DNA of 64,000 bases from Cymbomonas tetramitiformis. Its lineage: Eukaryota > Chlorophyta > Pyramimonadophyceae > Pyramimonadales > Pyramimonadaceae. Of the stretch, positions 20,708 to 30,135 are shown piece by piece. The notes below the pieces were generated by a model. That model was not told the DNA's origin. It ran no database searches and worked only from the letters and a program-made list of their open reading frames with translations. How positions within the stretch are numbered: the stretch's first letter is position 1; each line of letters begins with the position of its first letter. The DNA lies in NCBI GenBank assembly GCA_001247695.2, contig LGRX02024700.1, positions 31,648 to 95,647 on the forward strand, written 5' to 3'. Both the position numbers and the translations under genes were made by a program.

Positions 20708-23700
20708 ATGTCAAGAATCTTGGATGAGTGGGACGACGTTCTTACTGACGCCCCAATAACCCACACGTGTGCCGCACGCCACACCACCCGACGTACCCTG
20801 TCGTGCGACTTGCGGAGTGATATGCACCTCACTCGGCGTTGGCGTGTTTTCCCCAGGAAACCAGTGAAAGTCATATCATCGATACAGCAGCTGTTGAAAG
20901 AACAGCAACAAAGGGAGGAAAAGGCCAAGCTTGCAAAGGTTCAGAAAAGGAGACGAGATCAGTTTGCGGGCGACAACGAATCCGACGATGACGAGGATCC
21001 TAAGTTGGCTGAGCTTAGTAAGGTCGGTTTGGCCTCACGTATGCTTAGGTATATCTTGCGTTTAAGCTGATTACTGATATAGGGACGTTAGCTATCCTCT
21101 CTCGCCAAATAGTGTGTACCTTGTACGACAGGATATGAAGGATAAGGAAGCGGATATCTTAGAGGAGATTGGTGAAGTTGACGACGAAAGCAGCCCTCCT
21201 GAGACGGCCGCTGTGTTTGGGACTCGGGTTCGTGGACTGCCGTATTCCCGTACTTAGGGCACTGCTCGGGATCAATTTCGCGATATCTTATTCTGTTCCT
21301 GCGCACGCGCAGAATGTTGTCCCTCAGGCGTTACTTACTATTGTAGAATTGAATTCCCCTGCAGCAAGCCCCGCAGCACGACTTTCCTCCCGCTCGTACA
21401 ATTCCGGAGCTTGGTGAAGTACTGGCCGAAATTGAACGCTCCCTTGAACAGATCCCCAAGGAACATATTCCTCCCAGCAACAGGTCGTTTGGCAACAATA
21501 TCGTTTGCGTGCTCGCTCACAACGAGAAATCAACCTCTGACCTGTTTTTTTCCATTCAAAGTTTGCCTTCGACCCTGTCCCCCGCAGCCAAGAACTCACG
21601 TTGTCTGCCACTTTTTCGTGCAGCTCAGTACCCGTGGCACACGGAGTCAGACAGCTTTTGCGAGATGGCACATTGGTGCGCGCCTGTAAAGATACAGGAA
21701 GCTGTTCCGAATCTACAGCTCGGTGGCTCTTCAATTTGGTAGCCCACTGCGGATGTTCCATAATTTCTTCCTCTGCGCTAAACACCTGGACACAGCTCCT
21801 GGGCGGTTGCACTGGGTACGCTTCGCTGTGTAAATCGATGACTGTGGCATCCTGTTGGTAGGCAAAAAGTCTTGGGGTCGCGTACGTGGTCACGTATATG
21901 GGTTTGCATTTGGTTGTCGTGCAGTTCACTTCGGGGGTTTCATTCTGGGGTCTGCCTTGCGGTGTAGTATTCTGGAGCACCTCGGGGATTCTATACTGGG
22001 CTCTGCATCAGGGTCTCTTGCAGATCTCCTTGCTGGCCCCATACTGGGCTCTGCATCGGATGAATAGTACTGGTATCTAGTACTGGGTGGAGCACCGCGG
22101 GGGATCTAGTACTGCTGTCTGCCTTGAGGTGTTGGGTAGAACGCATATGTGATATTGCGGTCAACGTGACCGGGCGAGGGTCGTTGCCAGTACTGAACGC
22201 GGTCGGATTCCCACACAGGCCAGTCTTTGCCGAGTTCGCGGACGCCGTGCAAAATCCCCTTGTGCCAAAAGCGCCCCAGCGACTATTCGGGTTCCCTGCT
22301 GGGAGCAAGTTCGACTGCCGCATCGACTGGTTTCCTCGCGGTGAGGACTTTCTGGAGGCCTTCCGCCTTTATGGCTACACGCGTAGCGGTATTTCGTCGC
22401 AAAGTCCAGCTGAGGGGTGCTCCACGGAAAGCACAAGTCAGGAACAACTTGAACCGTTACCAGGTGGGAAACCCTGATTAAAGAAACGGAGTCCTTACAT
22501 GTTTACTGACCGTTTCTGTCCACCTGTCTCTCTAAAGTTTTTCTGCATTTTTATGTATCTCGGTTGCCGTATCTGTCAGGAAACCTCAGACTCGTCCTTC
22601 AGCTTTTGTCTGCATTATGCTCAAGACGGGAAGTTTCCAAGAGCCCCTCTTCATGCTTCTCTGCCGCCGACATCACAGAGCTTTCAGTCGCAGTAGCTCG
22701 GATGTGGCTTGACCCTCGTTCCCTAGTTTTAGACGAGCAAATCGATGCAGCTTTGTCTTCTCTCGTGCGTTATCTGGATGACGGCGCCTGGCAGGTGCGC
22801 GGCTTCGCTTGCTTTTCTTCGCTTGACTGTCAGAGAAGCTTAACTCATTTAGCAAGTGCCGTCGCAGGAGGTGTTGACTTCAATTGCGCGTGAGCTAGTT
22901 CAAGAAACACTTTCTTTCTCACACTTATGTTGCTTGCGCATCCTCTGCCGCTTACCGATTGAGCTTCCGCGAGCCAAAAAACTTCAGCAAGTTGCGTTGA
23001 CCCTCGCACTGCAGGTAGGCCTGCCATGCTTCCTGCTCACTCGCCCCAAGCACCGTACTGCCGTATGTTAGGCCCCGACTGCTGCGTGCAAACCAGTCTA
23101 ACACTCAAACATCCACCAAACGGTAGTTTGCCAATGCCTAGATTGATTAAACTGTTGTTTTGTATGTACACCCTCAGATGCTTGACGGACAGAGTCTTTC
23201 TTTGTGCATAACTAGAGCAAAGTAACAAAGCTCAGTACTTTCACAGTGATATTGACGATACAGCTTTGCAGCTTTCTATCCCGACTTTCCCAGAAAGCTC
23301 AGCTGCTGTTTTTTTCTGTGAGTTTGCTTTTTGGGTCTGGCCAGGCGCTTGCTTCCGGAACGGATCGAAGCACGTTTACTGCAGGCTCCCAAGCAAGCAC
23401 CAAAAAGCGCCGTTCCTCTTCAAAGTCTGCACAAAATAGTGCCAGAGAGGAATCTACAGACGTGAATGCGATCCCGGAGGGTGGTGAGGAACTGGCATCT
23501 TGGGCTGCCAACTTGATTCGGAACACACCACATTTGAACCCCACTATGAAACAGGTAGTTGCCAGAGACTCGATAAAACAGCCGATCGACTACTGGAAGG
23601 TCCAAACTGCAGTTTATATGGCGAATATGCTTATATTGGAACACGTTGAGAAATCTGATCCAGTGCGTATTGAATGGGGAAGATGGCTCACGCAAAGCCT

Positions 23701-24002
23701 GCCAGGAAAAGGCTCACTGAATGTAAGCAAAGCCAAAACTCGAGCTTTGTTTTCAGGTAAGATGACTATATTGCTATTTTGCTGTCCATGTATGCGTGTG
23801 CCTGTTCAAGGTGGTTTTGCGTTTATTGACAAAATTTGGTGTGGCTCAGTCCTGGGAGGCAGACATGTACGAGAGGAAAATCCGACAGGGGTTTTGGGTA
23901 TGGACGAGGAAGACTGAAGAGTTTTTCCCAACTGTATGTATTCAAGATAATCAAGTGATTTGCAGGTATTACTGTCACTTCTTAGGTATATGTTTTAAAT
24001 AG
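20708..24002 (+). CDS. Host multi-exon gene of unknown function (exon borders approximate)
   Basis: Several plus-strand open segments with consistent amino-acid style are separated by short stretches with splice signals. Examples are a donor GTATATC at 21,048 with an acceptor ...GTACGACAG at about 21,130, TTTTCCCCAG before an exon near 20,856, and a donor GTAAG after TTTTCAG near 23,757. The first exon starts MSRILDEWDD. Next come a Lys/Arg/Glu-rich coiled stretch, acidic blocks, then helical segments (for example ARMWLDPRSLVLDEQID at about 22,690 and a final segment with KVQTAVYMANMLILEH near 23,600). I do not recognise the family. The coordinates span the whole gene including introns; the true end may be a little further on. 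Confidence 0.4.
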
Positions 24003-24909
24003 CAGCACGAGATATGGAACGAAGTATTTTTTTTTGTAAAGACTGAGGTGTTTTTTTTGTTCATTGTATGGGTGCTAAAGCCCTCGTACATTTCGAAAAT
24101 AATTCCGCAGATGGAAACAGTCAACGAATTGAGTAAAGTATGAGATGCATTGTGTAAGTGAAAAGGGATGCAGAATAGATTGCACTGTGCATTTCCTTCA
24201 AAGGGGATGTAGGCCTTGCTGTATTGACCTTCCGTCTGATATTGGCCGCATCTTCCATGTGCATTCCTATACGGAGGTGTAGTCGACATATTCCAAAATT
24301 CAGTCGTGACTCGTAATTACCCATGGTGGGTTGTGAGCGTGACTTACGAATGCCAAATGCATTATACTTCGGAAGGGAATTTGCCCATACCGACACTAGA
24401 GAGGTTGTGTGTGACTGCGTGTGTGTGTGTGTGTGTATGTGTGTAGTATGTATGGGTTGCCTTTTGTCCGGTACCTCATGGTTGTTTTATCTATGGGGGG
24501 ACTGGTAATCATGGGCCAAGATATCGGAGGCATTGGCACCTCATCGTGAACGGGGACGGCCACTAGGGGAATGTGGGTGGTGGGATGTGGCTGACTGGAT
24601 TCGTCGCTCTGGTACCTTTATGGTGGGTGTCTCCTGCTCTTGAGGGATTAGGCCGACTAGTGTGTTTGCTTTGCAAGGAGAGAAAGGGTGGGGTGAACGC
24701 CTCGCTTTGTGTCCTCCCTTGAACCCTAGGTTTTCTGCAGGGCGCCGCACCTTGGTGCCCACTTCTGGATTATGTGTTCGTGCATTTTCCATTGTCCCTC
24801 CCTTGGCATGCATTCATCGACCAACCGGATGGCTGACGGAACGTGCGATTTAGAAAGGAGCTGTAAGTTCATATTTACGCCCGATAGCAAAAGCAATATA
24901 TGTATGTAG
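24003..24909. other. Host intergenic DNA up to the junction with viral-type sequence
   Basis: No supported gene. It holds a (GT)n microsatellite at about 24,418-24,444. Sequence style changes from host-like to viral-like between about 24,850 and 24,910, where the first long TATA stretch begins. Confidence 0.5.
24418..24444 (+). repeat. (GT)n microsatellite
   Basis: About a dozen GT units with one interruption. Confidence 0.85.
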
Positions 24910-24927
24910 ATATATATATATATATAA
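24910..24927 (+). promoter_or_regulatory. TATA box of the T5orf172 gene
   Basis: A run of alternating TA ending ATATAAA, about 40-50 bases before the ATG at 24,964. This is the leftmost clear viral-type promoter. Confidence 0.55.
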
Positions 24928-24963
24928 ACCGTTGTACTTGCAAAGTGGTTACCGTGCAGCATA

Positions 24964-25356
24964 ATGCCGCGTCGCACAAAGCGCGACGGCCCCGGCTTTG
25001 TGTACGCGCTGCATAACGACAGTTACAAAAACGGACTCTTCAAAGTTGGGTATACCGGACAAAACGTCAACTCGTACGCACAAAGTCGACAGATGTACAA
25101 CGCAGCCGTGCCCACGCCTTTTGACGTCGTTTACTACGTGGAAGTGCCGTCCCGGTTTTACGCAACGCGCGTGGCGCATTCGCTGTTGGAATCGTTTCGC
25201 GTAAATCCAAGACGTGAATTCTTTTATCTTAACGATTACGCCAGAGGCGCGCGCGTTTTGCGAAATATTCTTCGAAAAGCGCGCTTGCTGTCCATGTGGC
25301 AGGTTCTTATAGCCGGCGCACGGGCCGAAAAGCGCACGCTGTGCCTCGCACGCTGA
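24964..25356 (+). CDS. T5orf172-domain protein (GIY-YIG nuclease-like)
   Basis: 130 aa from the ATG after a strong TATA box. The pattern GFVYALHND (11-19), LFKVGYTG (25-32), an Arg at 42, a Phe/Tyr-rich strand (55-60), LLESF with a Glu at 76, and REFFYL (84-89) is the T5orf172/MUG113 form of the GIY-YIG fold. Many large DNA viruses and phages carry stand-alone copies or fusions of it. GIY-YIG enzymes cut DNA using the Tyr pair, Arg and Glu; whether this one is active is not known. It is the first gene on the viral side of the junction. Two small inverted repeats follow the stop (25,356-25,372 and 25,375-25,393). Confidence 0.7.
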   Translation: MPRRTKRDGPGFVYALHNDSYKNGLFKVGYTGQNVNSYAQSRQMYNAAVPTPFDVVYYVEVPSRFYATRVAHSLLESFRVNPRREFFYLNDYARGARVLRNILRKARLLSMWQVLIAGARAEKRTLCLAR

Positions 25357-25393
25357 GGTTGGGAGATAACCTGTGTTTAGCTTGAGCCTAAAC
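25356..25393 (+). terminator. Inverted repeats just after the T5orf172 gene
   Basis: AGGTT...AACCT (25,356-25,372) and GTTTAG...CTAAAC (25,375-25,393). Palindromes directly after stop codons recur in this viral block and may mark transcript ends. Confidence 0.3.
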
Positions 25394-25480
25394 GCGTTTT
25401 GTGTATTTCGTATCTAAACGTATTCGCTTCTTTGCTCGCTGTATTGCGATTTCAGTGGTGATATCGTGTTATCACGAAAT

Positions 25481-25500
25481 ATACATATATATATATATAT
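25481..25500 (+). promoter_or_regulatory. TATA box of the 212-aa membrane protein gene
   Basis: ATACATATATATATATATAT ends 44 bases before the ATG at 25,544. This favours that start over in-frame upstream codons, which lie inside the TATA stretch. Confidence 0.55.
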
Positions 25501-25543
25501 CAATTCGTGCATATCTATACAGCACGCGACATTGTCACGCGAT

Positions 25544-26182
25544 ATGCTCCGCAAGGCTCTATCTAGCGTGTATGCGGCGACAGTGTGTTTGGTGTACACA
25601 TGCATGCTGGCGACGTCCGACGGAGGCAACTTTAAGTATCTCACCTACTGGAGTCTGTGCGCGCACGCGCTTACGCATGGCGTGCTATTCGCGCTCGTTG
25701 TTTCGGACGCGCAGGACCGAAACACAAATCGTAGTCAATCCGATCGTTTTATATACGCGATCGCGCCGGTGATGTGCGTGCTGTCGTTCACCGTGTTCCT
25801 CACCATAAACGTGCTGTACTACCATTACGCGGAACGTCTTCTCGATGACGAGGACTTGGACACGAAAGACGCAGGTAAATTAAAGCTCGGCGACTTCGGC
25901 GTGCACACCTTGCCGGTCATCGTGTCGATCATGACGTACGCGACGCACTATCCACAAGCGCAGGACGCGTACGAGGATCTTCGGATACCGTACGAGATGG
26001 AGCTGCAGCGCACGTACATTCATTTTCTGTGGATGTACACGCTGTCCACCATTTATTCTGCCGTGTACAGCGCGCACGAGGTGTACAACACGCCCGACGT
26101 CCCGAGCAACGGCGCGTATTTCGTATCCGGCATCGCCAGCGCCGCGGTGGTGCATCTGATGCACTTCGCGTTCACCTGTTGA
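25544..26182 (+). CDS. Multi-pass membrane protein resembling the FAR-17a/AIG1 (threonine hydrolase) family
   Basis: 212 aa with five or six hydrophobic segments. Two family-like landmarks are in place: YLTYWS with Thr34 after the first membrane segment, and GVHTLP with His120 before a later one. In animal AIG1/ADTRP proteins a membrane-embedded Thr and His at equivalent places form the catalytic pair that hydrolyses fatty-acid esters of hydroxy fatty acids. If the match holds, this would be a viral lipid hydrolase in a host membrane. The assignment rests on topology and two short motifs only. The alternative is an unrelated multi-pass protein. Confidence 0.4.
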   Translation: MLRKALSSVYAATVCLVYTCMLATSDGGNFKYLTYWSLCAHALTHGVLFALVVSDAQDRNTNRSQSDRFIYAIAPVMCVLSFTVFLTINVLYYHYAERLLDDEDLDTKDAGKLKLGDFGVHTLPVIVSIMTYATHYPQAQDAYEDLRIPYEMELQRTYIHFLWMYTLSTIYSAVYSAHEVYNTPDVPSNGAYFVSGIASAAVVHLMHFAFTC

Positions 26183-26322
26183 GCGGCCACGCGGCTACCC
26201 TAAAACCCTTAAAAGATCGAATTGTAAGCTCGTTAAGTTAACAAGGGCGTAACAGTCTAGGTTCTTGCCATCACAACAAGGAATTTTTTTGTGTCCTGTG
26301 AAAGCCACGAAGCTTATGTTTT

Positions 26323-26772
26323 TCACGTCGCCATTTTTTTGGCGCGCGCGGATCCGGATGAACGGCGCAGTGGTCGTACTGAAACCCCTTTTGCCTGTTG
26401 CATCGTTATCACCTCCGCCACTAGTTTTTGCCACTCCTTGTTCTTCTCAGCATCTTCATCAGTACGAGCACATAACGGATCATCCTCCTCGGCCGTGCTT
26501 TTCATATCAGCATCACCGTCTTCGCGGCGCTCATCGTAATTTGCCCCAGAATGATCGCAACCTAACAAACAGTACGCATGTTTATGCCGTTTAAAGTCAC
26601 TAAATTTTGGTACTGGTGATATACATCTTCTAACGCGATGCGCATCCAAGTCTGAGCAAACCGAATCTTCAAATCGTTGATATTTTTGTTCGTATCGACT
26701 TTTGAACAGGTTTAGAAAATCAAACTTGCACCGTAAATTTTGTAAATTTACTCTCTGCGCGCATACCGTTCG
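26323..26772 (-). CDS. Hypothetical protein, fragment or exon without its own ATG
   Basis: The frame is open from after a stop at about 26,775 down to 26,323 and reads as a plausible protein: a Phe/Arg/Tyr-rich segment, then a basic stretch, a His/Cys cluster (HKHAYCLLGCDH), an acidic region and a basic C-terminus. There is no ATG before residue about 90, so it is either a downstream exon of a spliced gene or the remnant of one. The upstream neighbour on the same strand (26,808-27,173) could supply the 5' part. Function unknown. The Cys/His cluster might bind zinc but is too short to assign. Confidence 0.3.
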   Translation of the reverse strand, partial: RTVCAQRVNLQNLRCKFDFLNLFKSRYEQKYQRFEDSVCSDLDAHRVRRCISPVPKFSDFKRHKHAYCLLGCDHSGANYDERREDGDADMKSTAEEDDPLCARTDEDAEKNKEWQKLVAEVITMQQAKGVSVRPLRRSSGSARAKKMAT

Positions 26773-26807
26773 TCAAAGCTTACGCTTGGTATTCGAATGC
26801 TTTATTA

Positions 26808-27173
26808 TTATTTATATTCCATAATTTTACTTTCAAATCTTCTTTCCGTTGTTGTGTCAGATAAAAAAGCTCGTGTTATCATTTTTGATTTAAAATCCCC
26901 CATAGTTTTAGTATCTTCACAAAAACTTTTGGCTAAATCTAAATATACAATCGAATATTGCTCTACAATAGGAAAATAATCCCATCGTAGTAGAAAATAC
27001 GTAACAATAAACGCTTCGAAAATTTGGTCTAAAGTTTTGGTTTTATCTATATTTTTCGATTTATCTTTAATTCCTACAAAACGTTTCTTATGATCGAAAG
27101 AGCACAATTGATCTTTATAATAGTTTCCCAGACTTATCAATCCAACGCGCTTGGATAAAAACAAGCTGGACAT
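26808..27173 (-). CDS. AT-rich hypothetical protein
   Basis: 121 aa from the first in-frame ATG (27,173). The frame is open upstream to 27,326 with similar amino-acid style, so the true protein may be longer or spliced. It is rich in Lys, Phe, Tyr and Ile, predicted mostly helical, with no known motif. Codon use is AT-rich, unlike the GC-rich F-box gene next door but like 28,162-29,838 and the AT-rich minus-strand genes at 36.6-46.8 kb. Confidence 0.35.
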   Translation of the reverse strand: MSSLFLSKRVGLISLGNYYKDQLCSFDHKKRFVGIKDKSKNIDKTKTLDQIFEAFIVTYFLLRWDYFPIVEQYSIVYLDLAKSFCEDTKTMGDFKSKMITRAFLSDTTTERRFESKIMEYK

Positions 27174-27397
27174 ATGCCGTAAATAAACGTCGTACAATCG
27201 GATACGAGATTGCTCCGCGGTATCACTACCGTATCGAGTCAGAAAGCACGTCACCGCTTTGAATCTTTTGAGCGACCGCCAGAAAACAACAGCTCTAACT
27301 TTACAAAAAATACCAAAATACAACAATCTGATTTACGCGCTCGCGCGGTAAAAAACGTACGCCCTGTTGATACGAAACGTAACAACTCCGGGCTGTC

Positions 27398-28033
27398 ATG
27401 CAGGTTACGTACGTTCCGCGCGAGGTGTGGCACGCGTTCGTGCTGCACCGTCTGACAGACGCGCAGATCGCGCTGTTGGCGTCCACCTGCTCGTGGTTTC
27501 GCAAACTCTGCGACACGCGTCGCCGCGCGCATCTTACGTTGCCACGAGTGCTCGCGCCGTGCCGGTACGCGTGGGAAAGTCACAAAACCGGACCGCCCGT
27601 AGGGTTGATTCGTTGCTGCCTGAGTTCCGCGACGCCCTTGTACGATCACTTGGTCGACGTCTGCGCCGCGCAGGTGGACGGTGCGCGCGTGCGCGCTCTG
27701 CACGCGTACATGCACGCGCGTTTCAGCGTGCTGGTCGCGCTCAGCGAGTATCATCGCCTGACGCACAACTCCCCCGTCGCTGCCCCGGGCACGTCGCAAG
27801 CGGAGTGTTTTTCGCTGGTGCACGCCGCTTTCGAGCGCACTCTGAATGCCGATGCGCGTACGGAGATAGCATCGCGCGCCAAAGCGATGGCGAGCGGCCG
27901 TATGTTCCGAGAGCAGGAGTTTTTGTATGTCGTAAATCAGTTACATTTCGTGCAACGACGGGACAACAAGAGGCTGCGACAACGTTTCGGTGCAGGATGG
28001 AGGGTCAAAAATCCTAAAGGGTGCGCGCGATAG
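27398..28033 (+). CDS. F-box-like protein
   Basis: 211 aa. The N-terminus (about residues 6-45) reads VPREVWHAFVLHRL followed by LTDAQIALLASTCSWFRKLCD. This fits an F-box: a short proline-led helix, an L-x-x-L step, then a helix with a Trp-Phe/Leu pair. F-box proteins link substrates to Skp1-Cullin ubiquitin ligases, and large DNA viruses often use them to redirect host protein turnover. The remaining 165 residues are helical, without leucine-rich or ankyrin repeats, and probably hold the substrate-binding part. An AATAAA lies 27 bases after the stop. Confidence 0.5.
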   Translation: MQVTYVPREVWHAFVLHRLTDAQIALLASTCSWFRKLCDTRRRAHLTLPRVLAPCRYAWESHKTGPPVGLIRCCLSSATPLYDHLVDVCAAQVDGARVRALHAYMHARFSVLVALSEYHRLTHNSPVAAPGTSQAECFSLVHAAFERTLNADARTEIASRAKAMASGRMFREQEFLYVVNQLHFVQRRDNKRLRQRFGAGWRVKNPKGCAR

Positions 28034-28059
28034 TTTTTGCGCGGCGAGTCGTGGACTTG

Positions 28060-28065
28060 AATAAA
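28060..28065 (+). terminator. AATAAA polyadenylation signal of the F-box-like gene
   Basis: AATAAA 27 bases after the stop codon at 28,033, in a spot where the GC-rich coding style ends. Confidence 0.5.
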
Positions 28066-28161
28066 AATTGTTAAGGGTTCGCGAGTATGTTTCAAGTGAA
28101 ATTAATTTTTCTAATCGAGATTTCCAGGCTCACGGTCCTAGTCGAAAATTCCAGAATCATC

Positions 28162-29838
28162 TTACATTGTCAAATTACTAAAATCAAAGGGATTTTCAAG
28201 ATTTAAGTTCTTCAGAAAAGTAAGATCTTCAGAAAATGGGATCGAGCCAAAAATTCCAAAATTTTCTAAATTTTCTAAATTTTCCAAATCAAGGTCCGGG
28301 GGGGGATTTATAGGACCAGGGTCCATCACGGTGTCGCGCGAACCTACACCATCTGCACCCACGTTCGGACGTTTTTGTGGAGGCGTGTCCATATCTCGCA
28401 TGCCGGCAGAGTCTTCGCGATCACGTTTCGCATAATATTTTCCTAGTTCTTCGATTACAGCAGCATCCAGCTGTTCATTACCTGTCCATGTATTTAGTAG
28501 TTTGGATACCTCATCCCCCTCAGTTTCATCCTCCTCAGTTTCATACGGAACCTTGTTCATATATCCTGAATCCCACGCGCCATCGGTTAATGTACGACTG
28601 TATCCACTTTCGAGAGAAGCCGGTTGATTGGTGGGTTTGTTTGTAAGTCCACCTGGTAGTTTGGATACCTCACCCCCCTCAGTTTTATCCACCTCAGGTT
28701 CATTCAGAATATCGTAAACCTCACGTACTTCCAACGTATAGTCGTTATCGGTTGGTGTACCGCTATTTCCGCTTGCAACCTGTTCGGAAGAAGCCGGTTG
28801 ATTGGTGGGTTCGTTTGCAGGATCTATTCCTTTTAAAAAATTCCGCACTTTGAAAAACATTTGCTTATCGGGTTTTTTAGATAAGGCTGAAACGTCGGGG
28901 TTCTCGCGCGCACCCGTGTGTGTTTTGGCGGTGTCATTTGCGGGTTCCGGTGACGTAGTTTTTTTTCGTGGTGCGTTGCGTATTCGCGATGCAATATTTT
29001 TTTTGCGCGTTTCATACTGCGCAAAAAGTTTTAATTCAATTAAATCGTCTTCATTCAATAAATAATATAGCTTGCTACCCTTTTTTATTGAGCCAATATA
29101 AGTTTTACTTTTTAGTAAATCAAAGCGCCTCTTGTCTATAAATCCTACTATACTTTTATCGTCCGAATATTTACATATAAAATCCTTTACCTGCTGCAGG
29201 GAGTATAAGATTTCCACGTCTTCAATTTTGTTAGTAAACACCTCTTGGAACTTATGAAATTGTACCAAAACATTCGTCGATGCTAACTTTAAATAGTGCA
29301 CGTATTGATTGCGCAAAACGTTTGGAAAGTACATCAGAAATAAAATTCGTTCATGTAACGACATGTCTACAAAGCAGCAACCATTATTCCGAGGAAAGTC
29401 TTTGTGACAGTCGTTGAGTTTACGAAGGCGATTATTATATTCTGGATTCTCTAAATTTGGCATTTTAAAATAATTCGGATTACTGTAGACCATCTCAACA
29501 AAATCTGGTTCCACGTCTGCAATACGGTCCAACAAATTTAGAAATTCTCGAGGCCGTGTATTGATTAAAATTTTTTCAAGTAGTGCAGGGTCTGTGATTG
29601 TCACAAGTTCACCGTCTAAATTAAATAAGCTCGCATCCGTAAATATCGCAGGCAACCCCTTTTTCGGAAATGCTGCGTACCATTTTTTTTTGTTTCGTTG
29701 GCAAGATTCAAGCCCGTATTCAAGACGCTTGACCCGCTTTGTATGCTCATTTAATAGATACTCTGCCTCGCTGTTTCCTGTGAGTGCTGCATCGACCCCT
29801 CGGTAAATTTTATACGGAGCACATAAAGCTACAGACAT
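28162..29838 (-). CDS. AT-rich 558-aa protein with disordered repeat-bearing C-terminus
   Basis: The start at 29,838 is the first ATG after a TATA box on this strand (about 29,880-29,895); the open frame reaches 29,868 only through a GTG. Residues 1-280 are helical and Lys/Asn/Tyr/Phe-rich. Residues 300-558 are disordered, acidic and Pro/Ser-rich, with two related segments containing ANEPTNQPASSE and NKPTNQPASLE plus an ETEEDETEGDEVSKL pattern, so part arose by duplication. A repeated Leu-Glu-Asn run lies near the end. No enzyme motif is seen. It could be a structural or host-interaction protein; this is a guess from composition. Confidence 0.55.
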   Translation of the reverse strand: MSVALCAPYKIYRGVDAALTGNSEAEYLLNEHTKRVKRLEYGLESCQRNKKKWYAAFPKKGLPAIFTDASLFNLDGELVTITDPALLEKILINTRPREFLNLLDRIADVEPDFVEMVYSNPNYFKMPNLENPEYNNRLRKLNDCHKDFPRNNGCCFVDMSLHERILFLMYFPNVLRNQYVHYLKLASTNVLVQFHKFQEVFTNKIEDVEILYSLQQVKDFICKYSDDKSIVGFIDKRRFDLLKSKTYIGSIKKGSKLYYLLNEDDLIELKLFAQYETRKKNIASRIRNAPRKKTTSPEPANDTAKTHTGARENPDVSALSKKPDKQMFFKVRNFLKGIDPANEPTNQPASSEQVASGNSGTPTDNDYTLEVREVYDILNEPEVDKTEGGEVSKLPGGLTNKPTNQPASLESGYSRTLTDGAWDSGYMNKVPYETEEDETEGDEVSKLLNTWTGNEQLDAAVIEELGKYYAKRDREDSAGMRDMDTPPQKRPNVGADGVGSRDTVMDPGPINPPPDLDLENLENLENFGIFGSIPFSEDLTFLKNLNLENPFDFSNLTM

Positions 29839-29879
29839 CTTCTCCAAACGTTCAAGCCACTCGTGCACGTAGCGACGGT

Positions 29880-29896
29880 ATATTTATATATCGTAC
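29880..29896 (-). promoter_or_regulatory. TATA box of the 558-aa protein gene
   Basis: Minus-strand GATATATAAATATACC, about 45-55 bases before the ATG at 29,838, the usual spacing in this block. Confidence 0.55.
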
Positions 29897-30135
29897 CAAC
29901 TGCTGTATGCATCTGCGCAAAACACATCGGTCCGTGTACTGGTGCGATCATATCGAACAAACGAACGCATCCACGGCGTCTGCCCAATCGAAATGCGGCA
30001 TCGTAACAAACGCCCACGCGCGCGGGCGATCACCATGTACCACAATTTGCCACACGAGCGTATAATTTGTTATATTAAACAACCGCTCACAGTCACAATC
30101 GCATACACCATAAAGGCGCCGTGATATCCCTTATC

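Noticed and set aside
20708..24002. Assignment of the host gene to a DNA-repair scaffold family
   Set aside because: A faint resemblance of the helical C-terminal segments to SMC5/6 localisation factors was considered, but no defining motif could be shown.
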